From: Gymnopus androsaceus JB14
Lineage: Eukaryota > Basidiomycota > Agaricomycetes > Agaricales > Omphalotaceae
Direction of reading: 5' to 3'
DNA length: 26,143 nt
NCBI GenBank assembly: GCA_009733575.1
Contig: ML769969.1
Coordinates: forward strand, 1 to 26,143
Of this stretch, positions 17,163 through 26,143 are shown one piece after another. How positions within the stretch are numbered: the first letter of the stretch is position 1; the number at the start of each line of letters is the position of its first letter. Below the pieces are notes generated by a model, which saw only the letters and a program-made list of their open reading frames with translations, made no database searches and was not told the DNA's origin. The position numbers and the translations under genes are program-made.

Positions 17163-20100
17163 CTAATAGATTGTACCAAACGTATACTTACTCTGAAAGT
17201 TATTTACCAAAAACTTTTTACACTTGTCCAAAATGTTCGATGACTCCCAGTCATTTTCCCAATTTATCTTTGAGGTCGCGTTCGGCGTCAACATGCAACA
17301 TTGGCGGATGTTTGCCACAGGTATAATATCTGCCTGTCGAGGGACTCCATCCAGTTCCAGCTTATTGACAGCATACATCATGGAATCCTTTCGGGGGGAA
17401 TCCTGGAATTTTGAGTACCACTCAATAAATGCAAGGGGCTTTCCCATATAATTCTTCCACTCATTAGGCGCCTTTTGTTGAAGGAGCGGTGTACCTATAA
17501 CATCCGGAAGGTAGAAGATTACTCGGATTCGACCAGCGCGACACCCTAAACACAGAGAGTAAGATCACGACAGTCAATTGTTATTGTTTTCTTACCTGCC
17601 ACCCCTGTGGACTCTGCTGTGTCACTGTCCATAACGAGGACGGTATTCGAAGCGGCTCACTTCTGAACCCTTCCATATGGGGACCGCCTTCACAGTTTCC
17701 ATATATTCTTTGTCTTCAAATAAGCTCGTTGGAGAGATTTTGACTTGGTGCCATATATCCAAAGAATCAAAGACAAGTGAGGCTTCAAGTGCCATGGCTC
17801 TCAAGAGCGGTGCAGGACGGAGGCCATTTAAGAAAAGCTTCAGAACAGCGATGAAGGTGGGCACGCAATGGTCACGAGCAATTTTCTCGATGTGCTTTTT
17901 TGACTCTGGTGCGCGCTTGGCCAATCGGATGCCCAAGTTCACCTTCTTGGGTACTACTGCCTCCTTCTCATCAATGACGGTGACTACCTCCTCATCAACA
18001 TTAATGACAGTGACTGGCATCAAATCCTCCTCCTCCTCCAATTCAATGCGGCTTTTCTCCTTCCTAAAGAAATCATATGAAGCTACCTTCTCCTGTCGAG
18101 AAAGCCAGTTAATCATCTGTGGGAAAGTGTTCCTCTTGTTGCTCGCTCTCCAGCCATCTTTAGCAAAAGTGATATGAAGATGTTCGAACATTTCTGTATT
18201 GACATTGTCAGTTGTTCCTTGACTCTCAATGGATGGGATATAGTGTAAGAGCGAATGGAACTTGGGAATGTTGAAGTCACGACGAACTCCTGATTGCAAG
18301 AAGTAATCCCTTTTGAGATGCCATGTGTCTAACGCATCTTGCATGTATTTTAGGGTCCTACCATCGTGAGAAGGATATTGTGCGAGAAGAATGAAATCCA
18401 AGAGCGCGCGAGCTGCGAAAATACCATCGGAAGGTATCTTACCAACAAGACAGGCAATAAGGATCTTTGCAAGGTTTTTTCTCTCTGGGCCAGTCACCTG
18501 GCTGAGCTTCGATATGCCATCCTTGAAATGACGAACACCAAGTGCAGGAGGAAGAGACTGTAGTCGTGAATCGAACTCATCCTCAGTCATTAAGAACTGG
18601 ATCCAAGCGATCAAGTGCTTTATGATTCCCTGGAAGAGTTGGTGGAGGACATCAGGTGCTATTGCATTATGGATATCACAGTAGGGTAAGTCTTTCCAGA
18701 AGGGATCATAGCTCCCACCAGCAACGTCATCTTCCATCGCTCTTGTGTACGCAGCATTGGGACTTTTCGTGCCCAATCTTGCGTTTCTGATGATTTTTTC
18801 GGTCCATCTTTGGCTGCGCGGTTTACAATGGAGCACCTTGTCCTGGAGTTGAGTTGCTTTTACACGACACTTGGGGCATGTTCCATATTTGGCACATGCA
18901 ACCAAGCACTGCTCAGGGTAGTTGGCAACATAGGAGGAAATGATTGGGTGAACCATCCGTTGTTCACCATTACCGCCAGTCATCACAGCGCCATGGAGAC
19001 CTGCTTGCTTAAGTGGTGAGAGAACCTCCGCCATTGACCGATGGAAGAGCTCATAGTTTCGCAGGCGTAATGTTTTCTTCGAAAAACCTTTCTTTTTGCC
19101 TGGTTTGTTGGTTGACAAATATGCAATAAGCATGCAGGCTTGTGAATTTGATCTCCGTCTTAGTGCTTTCGGAAGGTTCCCAATTGTAAGGTAGACCGGA
19201 TAGGCTGACTTCCCACCACTAAAGTTGGTAAGTTGCGTCTTGTCGGACGCAAGAATCACAGGAGCTACGGTAGCACCACAAGGTAAGCAGGCCTAATATA
19301 GTCAGTGAGAATTGAACTGGAAGATTGTACGCGTACAGACCTGTACAGCATGCCACGTGTGGGCAGACCACATCTCGTGAAAGATACAGTCCTTAGGATT
19401 ACGTTCTTCTGTTGCAAAAAACTTTCCTGGCTTGTAGACCAAGTGCTCAGCATAGGCAGGATCCCCCCAAAGACCACGGATTGCCTCCAGAGGATCTCTA
19501 TGATGGACAAGGAAATGCTCTTTGGGCCGATCTTTGAACGTGAATCTTTTCATTTTCCATGAGCCGCAACGTTCTGGGAGCTGGTCAATGATCTCGAACA
19601 GGGTCCGGGCATCTTTGAAGGATATACCCAGTCGATCTTTGACCTAAAATTAGTTCAGCTAGGTGAAAAAGGAAACACAAATATTTATCTCACCCCTGGG
19701 ATGGCCAGTAGACGATTCAGCGATCCTTGCCCTATATTCTCTCTTACAGCCCACAGAGCTATTTCCCAGTCAAGCTGAGAGGAAAAGGGAGCGTAATCCG
19801 TATCAGTTGATCGGTCTGTCTTTTTGTCAGACAATCTTTCCCAGCGCTCTCGTATATCCGGCTGTACGCCGTCAGCAATGACAGCGCCAGCAGTCTCATG
19901 CCAGTCAATAACTCTGGCTTCCAAGACATCATCGAGGCAGCGGATAACAGGCGAGTCAGGTGGAGTTGACATAGGCGAATCAGTTGGAGTTGACATAGGC
20001 TCTGGAGGCTGGAGGTAATGTATGTTAGAAGGATGCAGCAAGCCTTGCCGATTTAAAGAGTTGCCCTCCGTGATTTCTAGCGCCAAAGTATTGTCGATCA

Positions 20101-20593
20101 TTGTATGACCGCCCACCGTCTCTTCGTCGACCGTCTCGTCATCGACCTCCTCTTCATCGCTGACCAGCGTAAAATCCTGGCCATCTGAAAAGGTGGAGAA
20201 TGTATCATCGTCCACGCCGTCGTCCTCCTCATCAAGGCAATCATGGTAATCGTAGCGGGCGTCATGGGCAGCGCGCGCAGGATCGTCAACATCCATATCG
20301 CTGTGATCGTCACGAACATCGAAGTCGAGATCCATTTGGAGATCATCTTCAATATCCTCAATAGGAGTAGAGCCATGATTATCTCGTGGCGGGTGGGGGG
20401 GATGAGAAGGTAGATGGGGATGGGGAATAGGCGTTGGTTCAGACGCCGGAGAGAAATCCAACAAAGAATATAGTGCATTGAAGGCTTCGATGTGCCGTGA
20501 GTCTAGAGATCTACTCATATGCGACTGCAACGACCTCGACGTCGCAAACATATGGCGGCAGCCATCGACTTGACAAGCAAATTCCAAATTCAT
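17163..20593 (-). CDS. Plavaka-type DNA transposase with one frameshift
   Basis: Four exons: 20593-19694, 19643-19341, 19292-17596 and 17545-17163, with GT-AG introns between. The ATG at 20593 starts a C2H2-like finger (C-x4-C-x12-H-x8-H, residues ~6-33), then a long acidic low-complexity stretch. The transposase core follows: ILASDKTQLTNFSGGKSAYP (first acidic residue), CDIHNAIAPDVLHQLFQGII (second) and NVNTEMFEHLHITFAKDGWR (E/H region), with a CPKC motif (TCPKCRV) between the first two. This order is that of Plavaka transposases, DDE/RNase H-fold enzymes of basidiomycete DNA transposons. A C-terminal domain with IRVIFYLPDVIG, LAFIEWYSKF and QADIIPVANIRQ completes it. One extra base near 17645-17650 breaks the frame inside RFNTVLVMD, 17 codons before the last intron. 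Everything else reads open, so inactivation is recent. Confidence 0.85.
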
Positions 20594-20669
20594 GGCTAGG
20601 GGGGAAGAACAAGATGGAGCAGGGATCAATCAGATATATCAGGCTGCATGTAACTTTTCAACGAGCTTC

Positions 20670-20677
20670 TATATATA
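20670..20677 (-). promoter_or_regulatory. TATA-like element upstream of the transposase
   Basis: TATATATA lies 77 bases upstream of the transposase ATG on the minus strand, a plausible core-promoter position. It is called from position and composition only. Confidence 0.4.
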
Positions 20678-20754
20678 CTGTATCCCATATCCCAAGGCCT
20701 TGAATATTAATAATTATCGTGGCGTTTCCCCAATCGAAAAGGTGGCAATAAGCA

Positions 20755-21560
20755 AGCTGAGTACAGCCTGAATGTAAGGATCATGGTAGCATCATGATGC
20801 TCTGCACATGATAGGTTTTAAACATAGCTCTTTTAAACATAGCTCAGATGCCTTGCCTCCCCATATTCCTCTGAAGGAATAAGGTAGCGTCAGGGAGATA
20901 CAATCAGGAAAGGCTTTATTAGAACGTACCGATGCGTAGTGAATGATTTCAAGAGGCTGAACAGAGCCTGCAAGAAGATTCGACATATTCTTGAAAGGGA
21001 TTGAGCAAGACTCAAATAAAATACTTGAGTCCTAGTTTGAAGCTGAGTGTCGCTTGCAACATTCCGTCCGTTTTAATCTAAGAAAGACGTAAGCTCAAAG
21101 GCAATGCAGCTGCAAGAGATTCTCACCCCGGCAAATTCCATGTTACACGCAAAATTGTGATATTTCTAATGGCTGAATACAGCCTGCTGATCGTGTCGAA
21201 AGCTGCAAAGACGATATAGGTTGCAGTCGAGAGTTGATGACAAGATACAGATAATAATAGTCTCTGAATGCATCGTAGATGAAATAAGGGTAAAGCAGCC
21301 TCTAGAACTCGTTTATAGCGACTGAATAGAGCGTTGAAAAAAGCTTGGATTTCGGCTGAGTAAAGCCTGGGATTAGCATTGTCGGTGATTAGTCGAATAC
21401 GATATCCAAGTCCTTCAGGAGCGGTCGAAAAGAATTCGGCTGAAGACAGCCTGAAATCGGAACGTCAGGAAGATAAACAGAGCACAGCACTAGAGATGGG
21501 GAATAGAGAGATAGATGGCTGACGGTACTTGACTACATGATGGAAGAACAAAGGAATTGG
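20755..21560. repeat. Old, diverged copy (F) of the ~1-kb hairpin repeat
   Basis: Plus-oriented hairpins: (A)GCTGAGTACAGCC 20755, GGCTGAACAGAGCC 20955, perfect GGCTGAATACAGCC 21171-21184, GGCTGAGTAAAGCC 21354 and GGCTGAAGACAGCC 21438, plus a degenerate unit near 21320. Landmarks in the same order as in the younger copies include GCAAGAAGATTCGACA (20968), AAGCAGCCTCT before a hairpin (21295), and at ~21490-21550 a worn version of the terminal block. It is clearly homologous to 21676-22713 but heavily substituted and lacks the GGCGCC end. Confidence 0.7.
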
Positions 21561-21675
21561 ATAAGGTGCGAAGCGACTTGATACGTTGCTCTGCGCAGGC
21601 AGTCATCCCACAGCATTGACAGCATTGACCGATTCAAAACCATCTCCGCCAGGAATATCATGATCTAAACGAAAC

Positions 21676-22713
21676 ATTTAAACGGTAAGATCCAACGACA
21701 TAGACGGAGCAACGCACCGGAGTAGAAAGAACAATATTATCCAGGGCGGTCCTGAAGCATCTGAGCTCGGGGCAATATGCATCCGGTTTGAACTCGGGAT
21801 CTCGAGAAGGCCGTTGATCTGATGAAAAAATTGGGGTCAGTAAAGCTTCATACCAGAAATGGCTTAATGAGAGCATACCGATGAAAAGAGGATGTATATT
21901 GGAACGCAAACGGCTTGAGTGCAGCTAGCAAGAAGATTCGACAGATCCACTTCAACGGGACCAGTGAGACTCGAGAATAAGACGCAAGGTTGGGTATATG
22001 GGACGGCTTATAAGATGAGTACGCCGAGTATGGCTCGCTACGTTGCGATTCAATCTATGGCCAAGATATGAGTTCAACGCCAATTCAACTCCATTGGAGA
22101 CATACCGAGTTAAGATCAGGACGCCCTTATTCGACGGTAAAAAGTAATTAAAACGAATCAAAAATAAAATACAGAGAAAGCAGCCTCTGAACTTTTTGAC
22201 AGCGGCTGAATTCGACCTGTAAGTGGCTTCGACTTGCGATTCGGCTGTCGATAGCAAGGTTTAAAGACCGTGCTGTATAAAAGATTGGCAAAGTTACTAG
22301 CGGCTGAAAAAAAGCCAGCAAGTTGGTTCCAACACGAAAAGCATTCGGCCTGAAATTCGCTACGAGACGAAAGACAGCTCGATAAAGAACTGTGCGGTTC
22401 CTTTGGGATGCTGAACTTACAGTCTGCAAGTTGTGTCGAAAGCGAATGATTTGGCTGAGTACAGCCTGAAATTGGCGATGAGAAAGACAGTGTGAGTGAG
22501 ATCGTTTCAGAGTTGATGGCGGCTGAATACAGCCTGCAGATTGGCGATGAGACGAAAGACAGCGTGAGTGAGATCATTTCAGAGTTGATAGCGGCTGAAT
22601 ACAGCCTGCACATTGTCCAAAAAATCCTGCATTCAACATTCAAGATCCATGCAGAGACGAGAGAGAGAAACGATGATCAGTGACGGTGGAACTTGAGAAA
22701 CGATGTTGGCGCC
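21676..22713. repeat. ~1-kb direct repeat, copy B
   Basis: This 1038-bp stretch matches 24010-25056 almost base for base from TTAAACGG and GACATAGACGGAGCAACGCA through to GTTGGCGCC. It holds hairpins at 22303 (degenerate), 22453-22466, 22521-22534 and 22593-22606, and a version at 22347 in which the loop and one arm are deleted. No coding frame in it resembles a known protein. Together with the copy at 24010 it flanks the FAS KR fragment in direct orientation. Confidence 0.9.
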
Positions 22714-23716
22714 TAGGGCTTTTTGAACGAAGCACTTGCTCGAGAAGGACACGTTACGAGTGGCAAAGTGGAAACGAGACGAAAAAGAATCAATAAGAGA
22801 ATGGATTTATACCTTCGAGGCCGATCTCGATTGTCGAAGGTACGAGACGAGACTGCTACATCGTAGACAGTCTATGAAATGATGGAAGTAAGGATAACTT
22901 GATTAGACACCTGAATGCGGGGTACATGGCACCTTCGATAGTAAACTCTCCGCGAGCCTCCATCTCCCAGCGAGTACGCGAACTACCCCAAGGCCCAACT
23001 TCACCAGAACCTGTGACGACTATAACTTTCTCTAAATCGATCAGACCATGAAGTTTGGTGAAATCGACGAGAGTTTCCTGAGTCTCGAGATCAGGGAAGT
23101 TGAAGTGGAAATTAGTGCGAGGGAGAATGTCGACAGTCTGGATCAAACGTTCTGCATCAACTCCGTTGAGAATCTTGTAGTCGGCGGCGTTGTCACGAGC
23201 GATAGCGCGACGGAGATCACTCTTCTTCATTAGAGAGCTTCGAATACGAGTAGTGATTTCGGCCAGGTCAGGGAGTCGGTCCATCCCACCATTGAGATCA
23301 GCCCAGATCGGTTCAACTTGGGTGATACTGAAAAGAAGAGGGTGCATAAGACCTAGGATGTTGAAAGCCATCTCCTTCGCAGAGAACGTGCGCGCCATAG
23401 CTTTTGAGCTCGTGAGCAACGATGTTTGTTGGCCCCATAAGCGTGGTACCACGAGTCCACCTAGTAAAAGAACGTTAGAAATGACCGAGGCTCGACAAAA
23501 CTTGCAACGTACCCAATGACAGCCCCAGCGAGACAAAGACATTCACCCCAGCTTTCTGATGCCCAACGCTGGAAGAGCGTTTCCAAAGAGATCTTTGACT
23601 CGGAGTACAAGCCGTCGTTACCGAACAAACCGTGGTTGGGGGATAGAGGGAGAATGACCTGTGTCGGACGAGTGAGGAATTGCCGGCTGGCTTTCTTTCC
23701 CTTTACTGCTCCCAGA
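22403..23716. repeat. Segmental duplication, copy B (repeat end plus FAS KR)
   Basis: Partner of 11813-13151. Identity is high across non-coding and coding parts alike, with only scattered substitutions and short indels. One difference is that a ~19-bp segment (TTGAGCGGTTACATGGTGG) is missing after GATGATCAG near 22680. Copy B continues into homologous sequence on both sides (full repeat on the left, more KR on the right), so it is closer to the ancestral arrangement than copy A. Confidence 0.93.
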
Positions 23717-23885
23717 ATACGCAACAAGTTGGTCAACATGATGCGGTGAGCCAACTCGGACTTGTCGTCGATACCGTCAATCTCACGGCCGTTCTCCGGA
23801 ATGCCGGGAAGAATGAAATCGAGATCCATCCCGAGAGTGCTTCGAGCCTTGGTTGAAAGCTACAGCGGTAAGAGCAGGTCCACGC
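22924..23885 (-). pseudogene. FAS ketoreductase (KR) fragment, copy B
   Basis: Same KR region as copy A, extending further toward the KR N-terminus: AFNQGSK, then after a small deletion and shift [40 protein letters not shown], then [27 protein letters not shown] and the 52-nt intron. It has a 2-nt deletion near 23395 that removes the V of GVRTF and shifts the frame. In contrast to copy A it keeps DILPRTNFHFNFPDLETQ and the frame through to EGAMYPAF. The two copies therefore carry different lesions. The normal NQGSKQDV-to-DLDF spacer is shortened here. Confidence 0.9.
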
Positions 23886-24009
23886 AAAAGATGCATCAAG
23901 GTGTCCATGAGCAGTAGCGTGAGACAAACGGAGAAGACGAATGGAGATGACCGGGAATGGCATCGATATCGACCAAGTCAACCAAAATCTTGATGTGGAC
24001 AAAACACAA
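23886..24009. other. Short unassigned stretch between the KR fragment and repeat
   Basis: About 124 bases between the last recognisable KR codons and the start of the second ~1-kb repeat. On the minus strand it has short open pieces (VDLVDIDAIPGHLHSS) that I cannot assign to FAS with confidence. It may be other captured FAS sequence. Confidence 0.35.
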
Positions 24010-25056
24010 GACATGTTAAACGGATCCAATGACATAGACGGAGCAACGCACCGGAGTAGAAAGAACAATATTATTCAGAGCGGTCCTGAAGCATCTGAGC
24101 TCGGGGCAATATGCATCCGATTTGAACTCGGGGTCTCGAGAAGGCCATTGGTCTGATGAAAAAATTGGGGTCAGTAAAGCTTCATACCAGAAATGGCTTA
24201 ATGAGAGCATACCGATGAAAAGAGGATGTATATTGGAACGCAAACGGCTTGAGTGCAGCTAGCAAGAAGATTCGACAGATCCACTTCAACGGGACCAGTG
24301 AGACTCGAGAATAAGACGCAAGGTTGGGTATATGGGACGGCTTATAAGATGAGTATGCCGAGTATGGCTCGCTACGTTGCGATTCAATCTATGGCCAAGA
24401 TATGAGTTCAACGCCAATTCAACTCCATTGGAGACATACCGAGTTAAGATCAGGACGCCCTTATTCGACGGTCAAAAGTAATTAAAGCGAATCAAAGATA
24501 AAATACAGAGAAAGCAGCCTCTGAACTTTTTGACAGCGGCTGAATTCGACCTGTAAGTGGCTTCGACTTGCGATTCGGCTGTCGATAGCAAGGTTTAAAG
24601 ACCGTGCTGTATAAAAGATTGGCAAAGTTACTAGCGGCAGAAAAAAAGCCAGCAAGTTGGAAAAGCATTCGGCTGAGTACAGCCTGAAATTCGCTACGAG
24701 ACGAAAGACAGTGCGATAAAGAACTGTGCGGTTCCTTTGGGATGCTGAACTTACAGTCTGCAAGTTGTTTCGAAAGCGAATGATTTGGCTGAGTACAGCC
24801 TGAAATTGGGGTTGAGATCGTTTCAGAGTTGATAGCGGCTGAATACAGCCTGCAAATTGGCGATGAGACTGAAAGACAGCGTGAGTGAGATCGTTTCAGA
24901 GTTGATAGCGGCTGAATACAGCCTGCAAATTGACCAAAGAATCCTGCGTTCAACGTTCAAGATCCAAGATCCATACAGAGACGAGAGAGAGAGGAAACGG
25001 TGCTCAGTTGAGCGGTTACATGGTGATGGCGGAACTTGAGAAATGACGTTGGCGCC
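24010..25056. repeat. ~1-kb direct repeat, copy C
   Basis: This 1047-bp partner of 21676-22713 carries perfect hairpins at 24671-24684, 24787-24800, 24837-24850 and 24910-24923. In contrast to copy B it has an intact hairpin where B has the deleted form (22347) and lacks one internal stretch of ~20-30 bases after the AGTA hairpin at 24787. It ends GACGTTGGCGCC (25045-25056), after which the sequence differs from copies A, B and E. Confidence 0.9.
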
Positions 25057-25385
25057 TAAATCGTGGCTAAATCGTGGGCAATCAGGAGATTAGGTGTTCC
25101 ATGCGCCCGCAGATTTGGCCTTACAATACATGCATCAGCCAGGACTTGAGCCTAAAACTCTTGCTCCATATGATTCTACTCGTACCATATATCATGCAGT
25201 AGGTAAGAAAAAATACAAAATCGCATGGTAGAGTAGTAACGTGTTGAGATACAAAGGAATCAAGTTGTGTATTGTCCATGTTGGATAGGATTCGAACCAT
25301 TCCGGTAGTAGGATGCACAGGACAGGAGTACGAGCAAGAAGAGATAGAAATGACACGTGTACAACAAGTTTTCGACATATTATCA
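25057..25385. other. Non-coding region, probably 3' of the protease gene
   Basis: No gene is recognised. It lies between the end of the ~1-kb repeat and the stop codon of the minus-strand Ulp1-like gene, so it likely contains that gene's 3' untranslated region. A short near-duplication AAATCGTGGCTAAATCGTGG sits right after the repeat end. Confidence 0.45.
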
Positions 25386-26143
25386 TCAGAGGCAACCTTC
25401 GTTCAACAGTTCCTGAGCCAATCTCAAACGCTTGCCAACCATATCGTCAGTAAATCGTAGGCGGTGCGTTGCATCCAAGCTTCCATCCACGAAACCCAGG
25501 TCAATGATGTGTCTGAGGTGCCAAAGCGTATGGACACCGCAATCATACATATTGGGCTGAAATGGCACCTGTGATACGCTTTTAGTGAGAGGCCAAGCAG
25601 AGCGATTAGATACAGCGTACTTTGGCGTGGGGATCGTACTTCCAGTCAGCCAAGTCACCTCTTAAGTGTACAACTTCATTTCGGGAACGAATGACTGCCA
25701 AGGTCTCCGCAAGCCACATCAAAGCCTGATGAACAATTAGCCCATAATACACGCCATCTTGTTTTACGGAAGTACCATCATCAATTCTTTGTTTTTGCGT
25801 TGTTCTGGGGGTTTACAGCGATTCGTTAAACACAGGTCTCGGAGACTGTCGTATATATTGATGCATTTCCAAGCAGTAATAGAGCCAGTTAGAAATTTAC
25901 GCACTGTCTCGATGATTTCAATCTCCTCATCTTCATCTAAGTCAATAGCCTCCTCGATAATGCTCATCTTTTTCAGTCCCAACTTGAGCACGCTCATGTA
26001 ATCGGAAAGCTCCAAGACCCCGGCTTTCTGTCTGTCCGTTGCAGCAACAGTGTCGCCTGCAGCAACAGTGTCCGTTGCAGCGACAGGGCCCGAAGATATG
26101 ACAATTGAAGATTCCTCAGTCGAGAAGGATCGGGTATTCGAAC
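25386..26143 (-). CDS. Ulp1-like cysteine protease gene, 5' part off the window
   Basis: The minus-strand frame is open to the window edge. It shows an 18-nt repeat (VAATDT/VAAGDT), ELSDYMSVLKLGLKKMSIIEE, an acidic DLDEDEEIEIIE patch and WKCINIYDSLRD, which fits the catalytic Asp region of C48 peptidases. Two GT-AG introns (about 25765-25717 and 25621-25580) then join KELMM to ALMWLAETLAVIRSRNEVV, and WKYDPHAK to VSQVPFQPNMYDCGVHTLWH with the catalytic Cys (YDCG). The gene ends at LLNEGCL-stop. The catalytic His, expected upstream of the YDS motif, is not obvious, so an exon may be misread or the enzyme inactive. Such proteases (deSUMOylase fold) commonly sit within or beside basidiomycete DNA transposons; here the nearest transposase is 5 kb away across repeats. 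Confidence 0.75.
26038..26090. repeat. 18-bp tandem repeat inside the protease gene
   Basis: About three units of GTTGCAGCAACAGTGTC, 18 bp apart, the last with substitutions. It stays in frame and encodes a VAATDT-like repeat on the minus strand. Confidence 0.75.

Noticed and set aside
17043..20941. CACTA...TAGTG termini for the Plavaka element (CACTA at 17161, TAGTG at 20937)
   Set aside because: The sequence beyond the five bases does not match in inverted orientation, and no target duplication flanks them.
22158..24953. Minus-strand frames with repeated CRLYSAAINSE-like peptides, up to 161 codons
   Set aside because: They are translations of the hairpin repeat units. Frames shift between copies and differ among copies B, C and A, so there is no sign of protein-level constraint.
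21676..25056. Classical LTR retrotransposon with solo or paired LTRs
   Set aside because: The repeats do not start TG and end CA, I see no primer-binding site or polypurine tract next to them, and there is no gag or pol coding sequence between them.

Overview
The window looks like nuclear DNA of an agaricomycete-type basidiomycete fungus. The evidence is: coding sequence cut by many 45-60 nt GT-AG introns; fragments of a type I fatty acid synthase (FAS) whose beta-subunit and alpha-subunit domains lie head-to-tail on one strand, as in the single-gene FAS known from some Basidiomycota; a Plavaka-type DNA transposon; a Ulp1-like protease gene of the kind often found near fungal DNA transposons; and an intron-containing tRNA-Ser. 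Few genes are intact, and most of the window is repeats and gene wreckage.

Layout. 1-1215: non-coding, with a candidate 599-bp TA-flanked MITE. 1216-5139: a minisatellite with 54 copies of a core motif at a mean spacing of 73.6 bp, strongly strand-asymmetric and G-rich. 5140-6948: AT-rich sequence with a weakly supported minus-strand gene and a 38-bp tandem repeat. 6949-7048: tRNA-Ser(AGA) with an 18-nt intron. 7385-9334: an unrecognised plus-strand gene and a damaged tandem copy of its 3' part. 9384-11043: a minus-strand internal fragment of a BEACH-family gene with its introns still spliceable. 11044-16645: a broken FAS gene on the minus strand (start of KS, KR-KS linker, KR, DH, enoyl reductase, then an out-of-order ER piece and an MPT piece), interrupted by repeats. 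17163-20593: Plavaka transposase with one clear frameshift. 20755-25056: degenerate and recent copies of a ~1-kb repeat enclosing a second FAS KR fragment. 25386-26143: Ulp1-like protease gene running off the window.

The most distinctive structure is a family of short perfect hairpins, GGCTG-A(G/A)TA-CAGCC. There are 14 perfect and about 15 degenerate copies between 11.1 and 24.9 kb, and every one I found is in the same orientation. They form ~71-74 bp tandem units inside a ~1-kb dispersed repeat, and they sit at several of the junctions between the gene fragments. Two long copies of that repeat directly flank a FAS KR fragment, an arrangement resembling a mobile or recombining unit that carries host gene pieces. 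I infer that the repeat took part in the shuffling; the sequence shows only the association.

No metabolic pathway can be claimed to work from this window. The FAS copy lacks AT, ACP, most of MPT, most of KS and PPT, and carries several frameshifts and stops. A complete FAS gene would be expected elsewhere in the genome.
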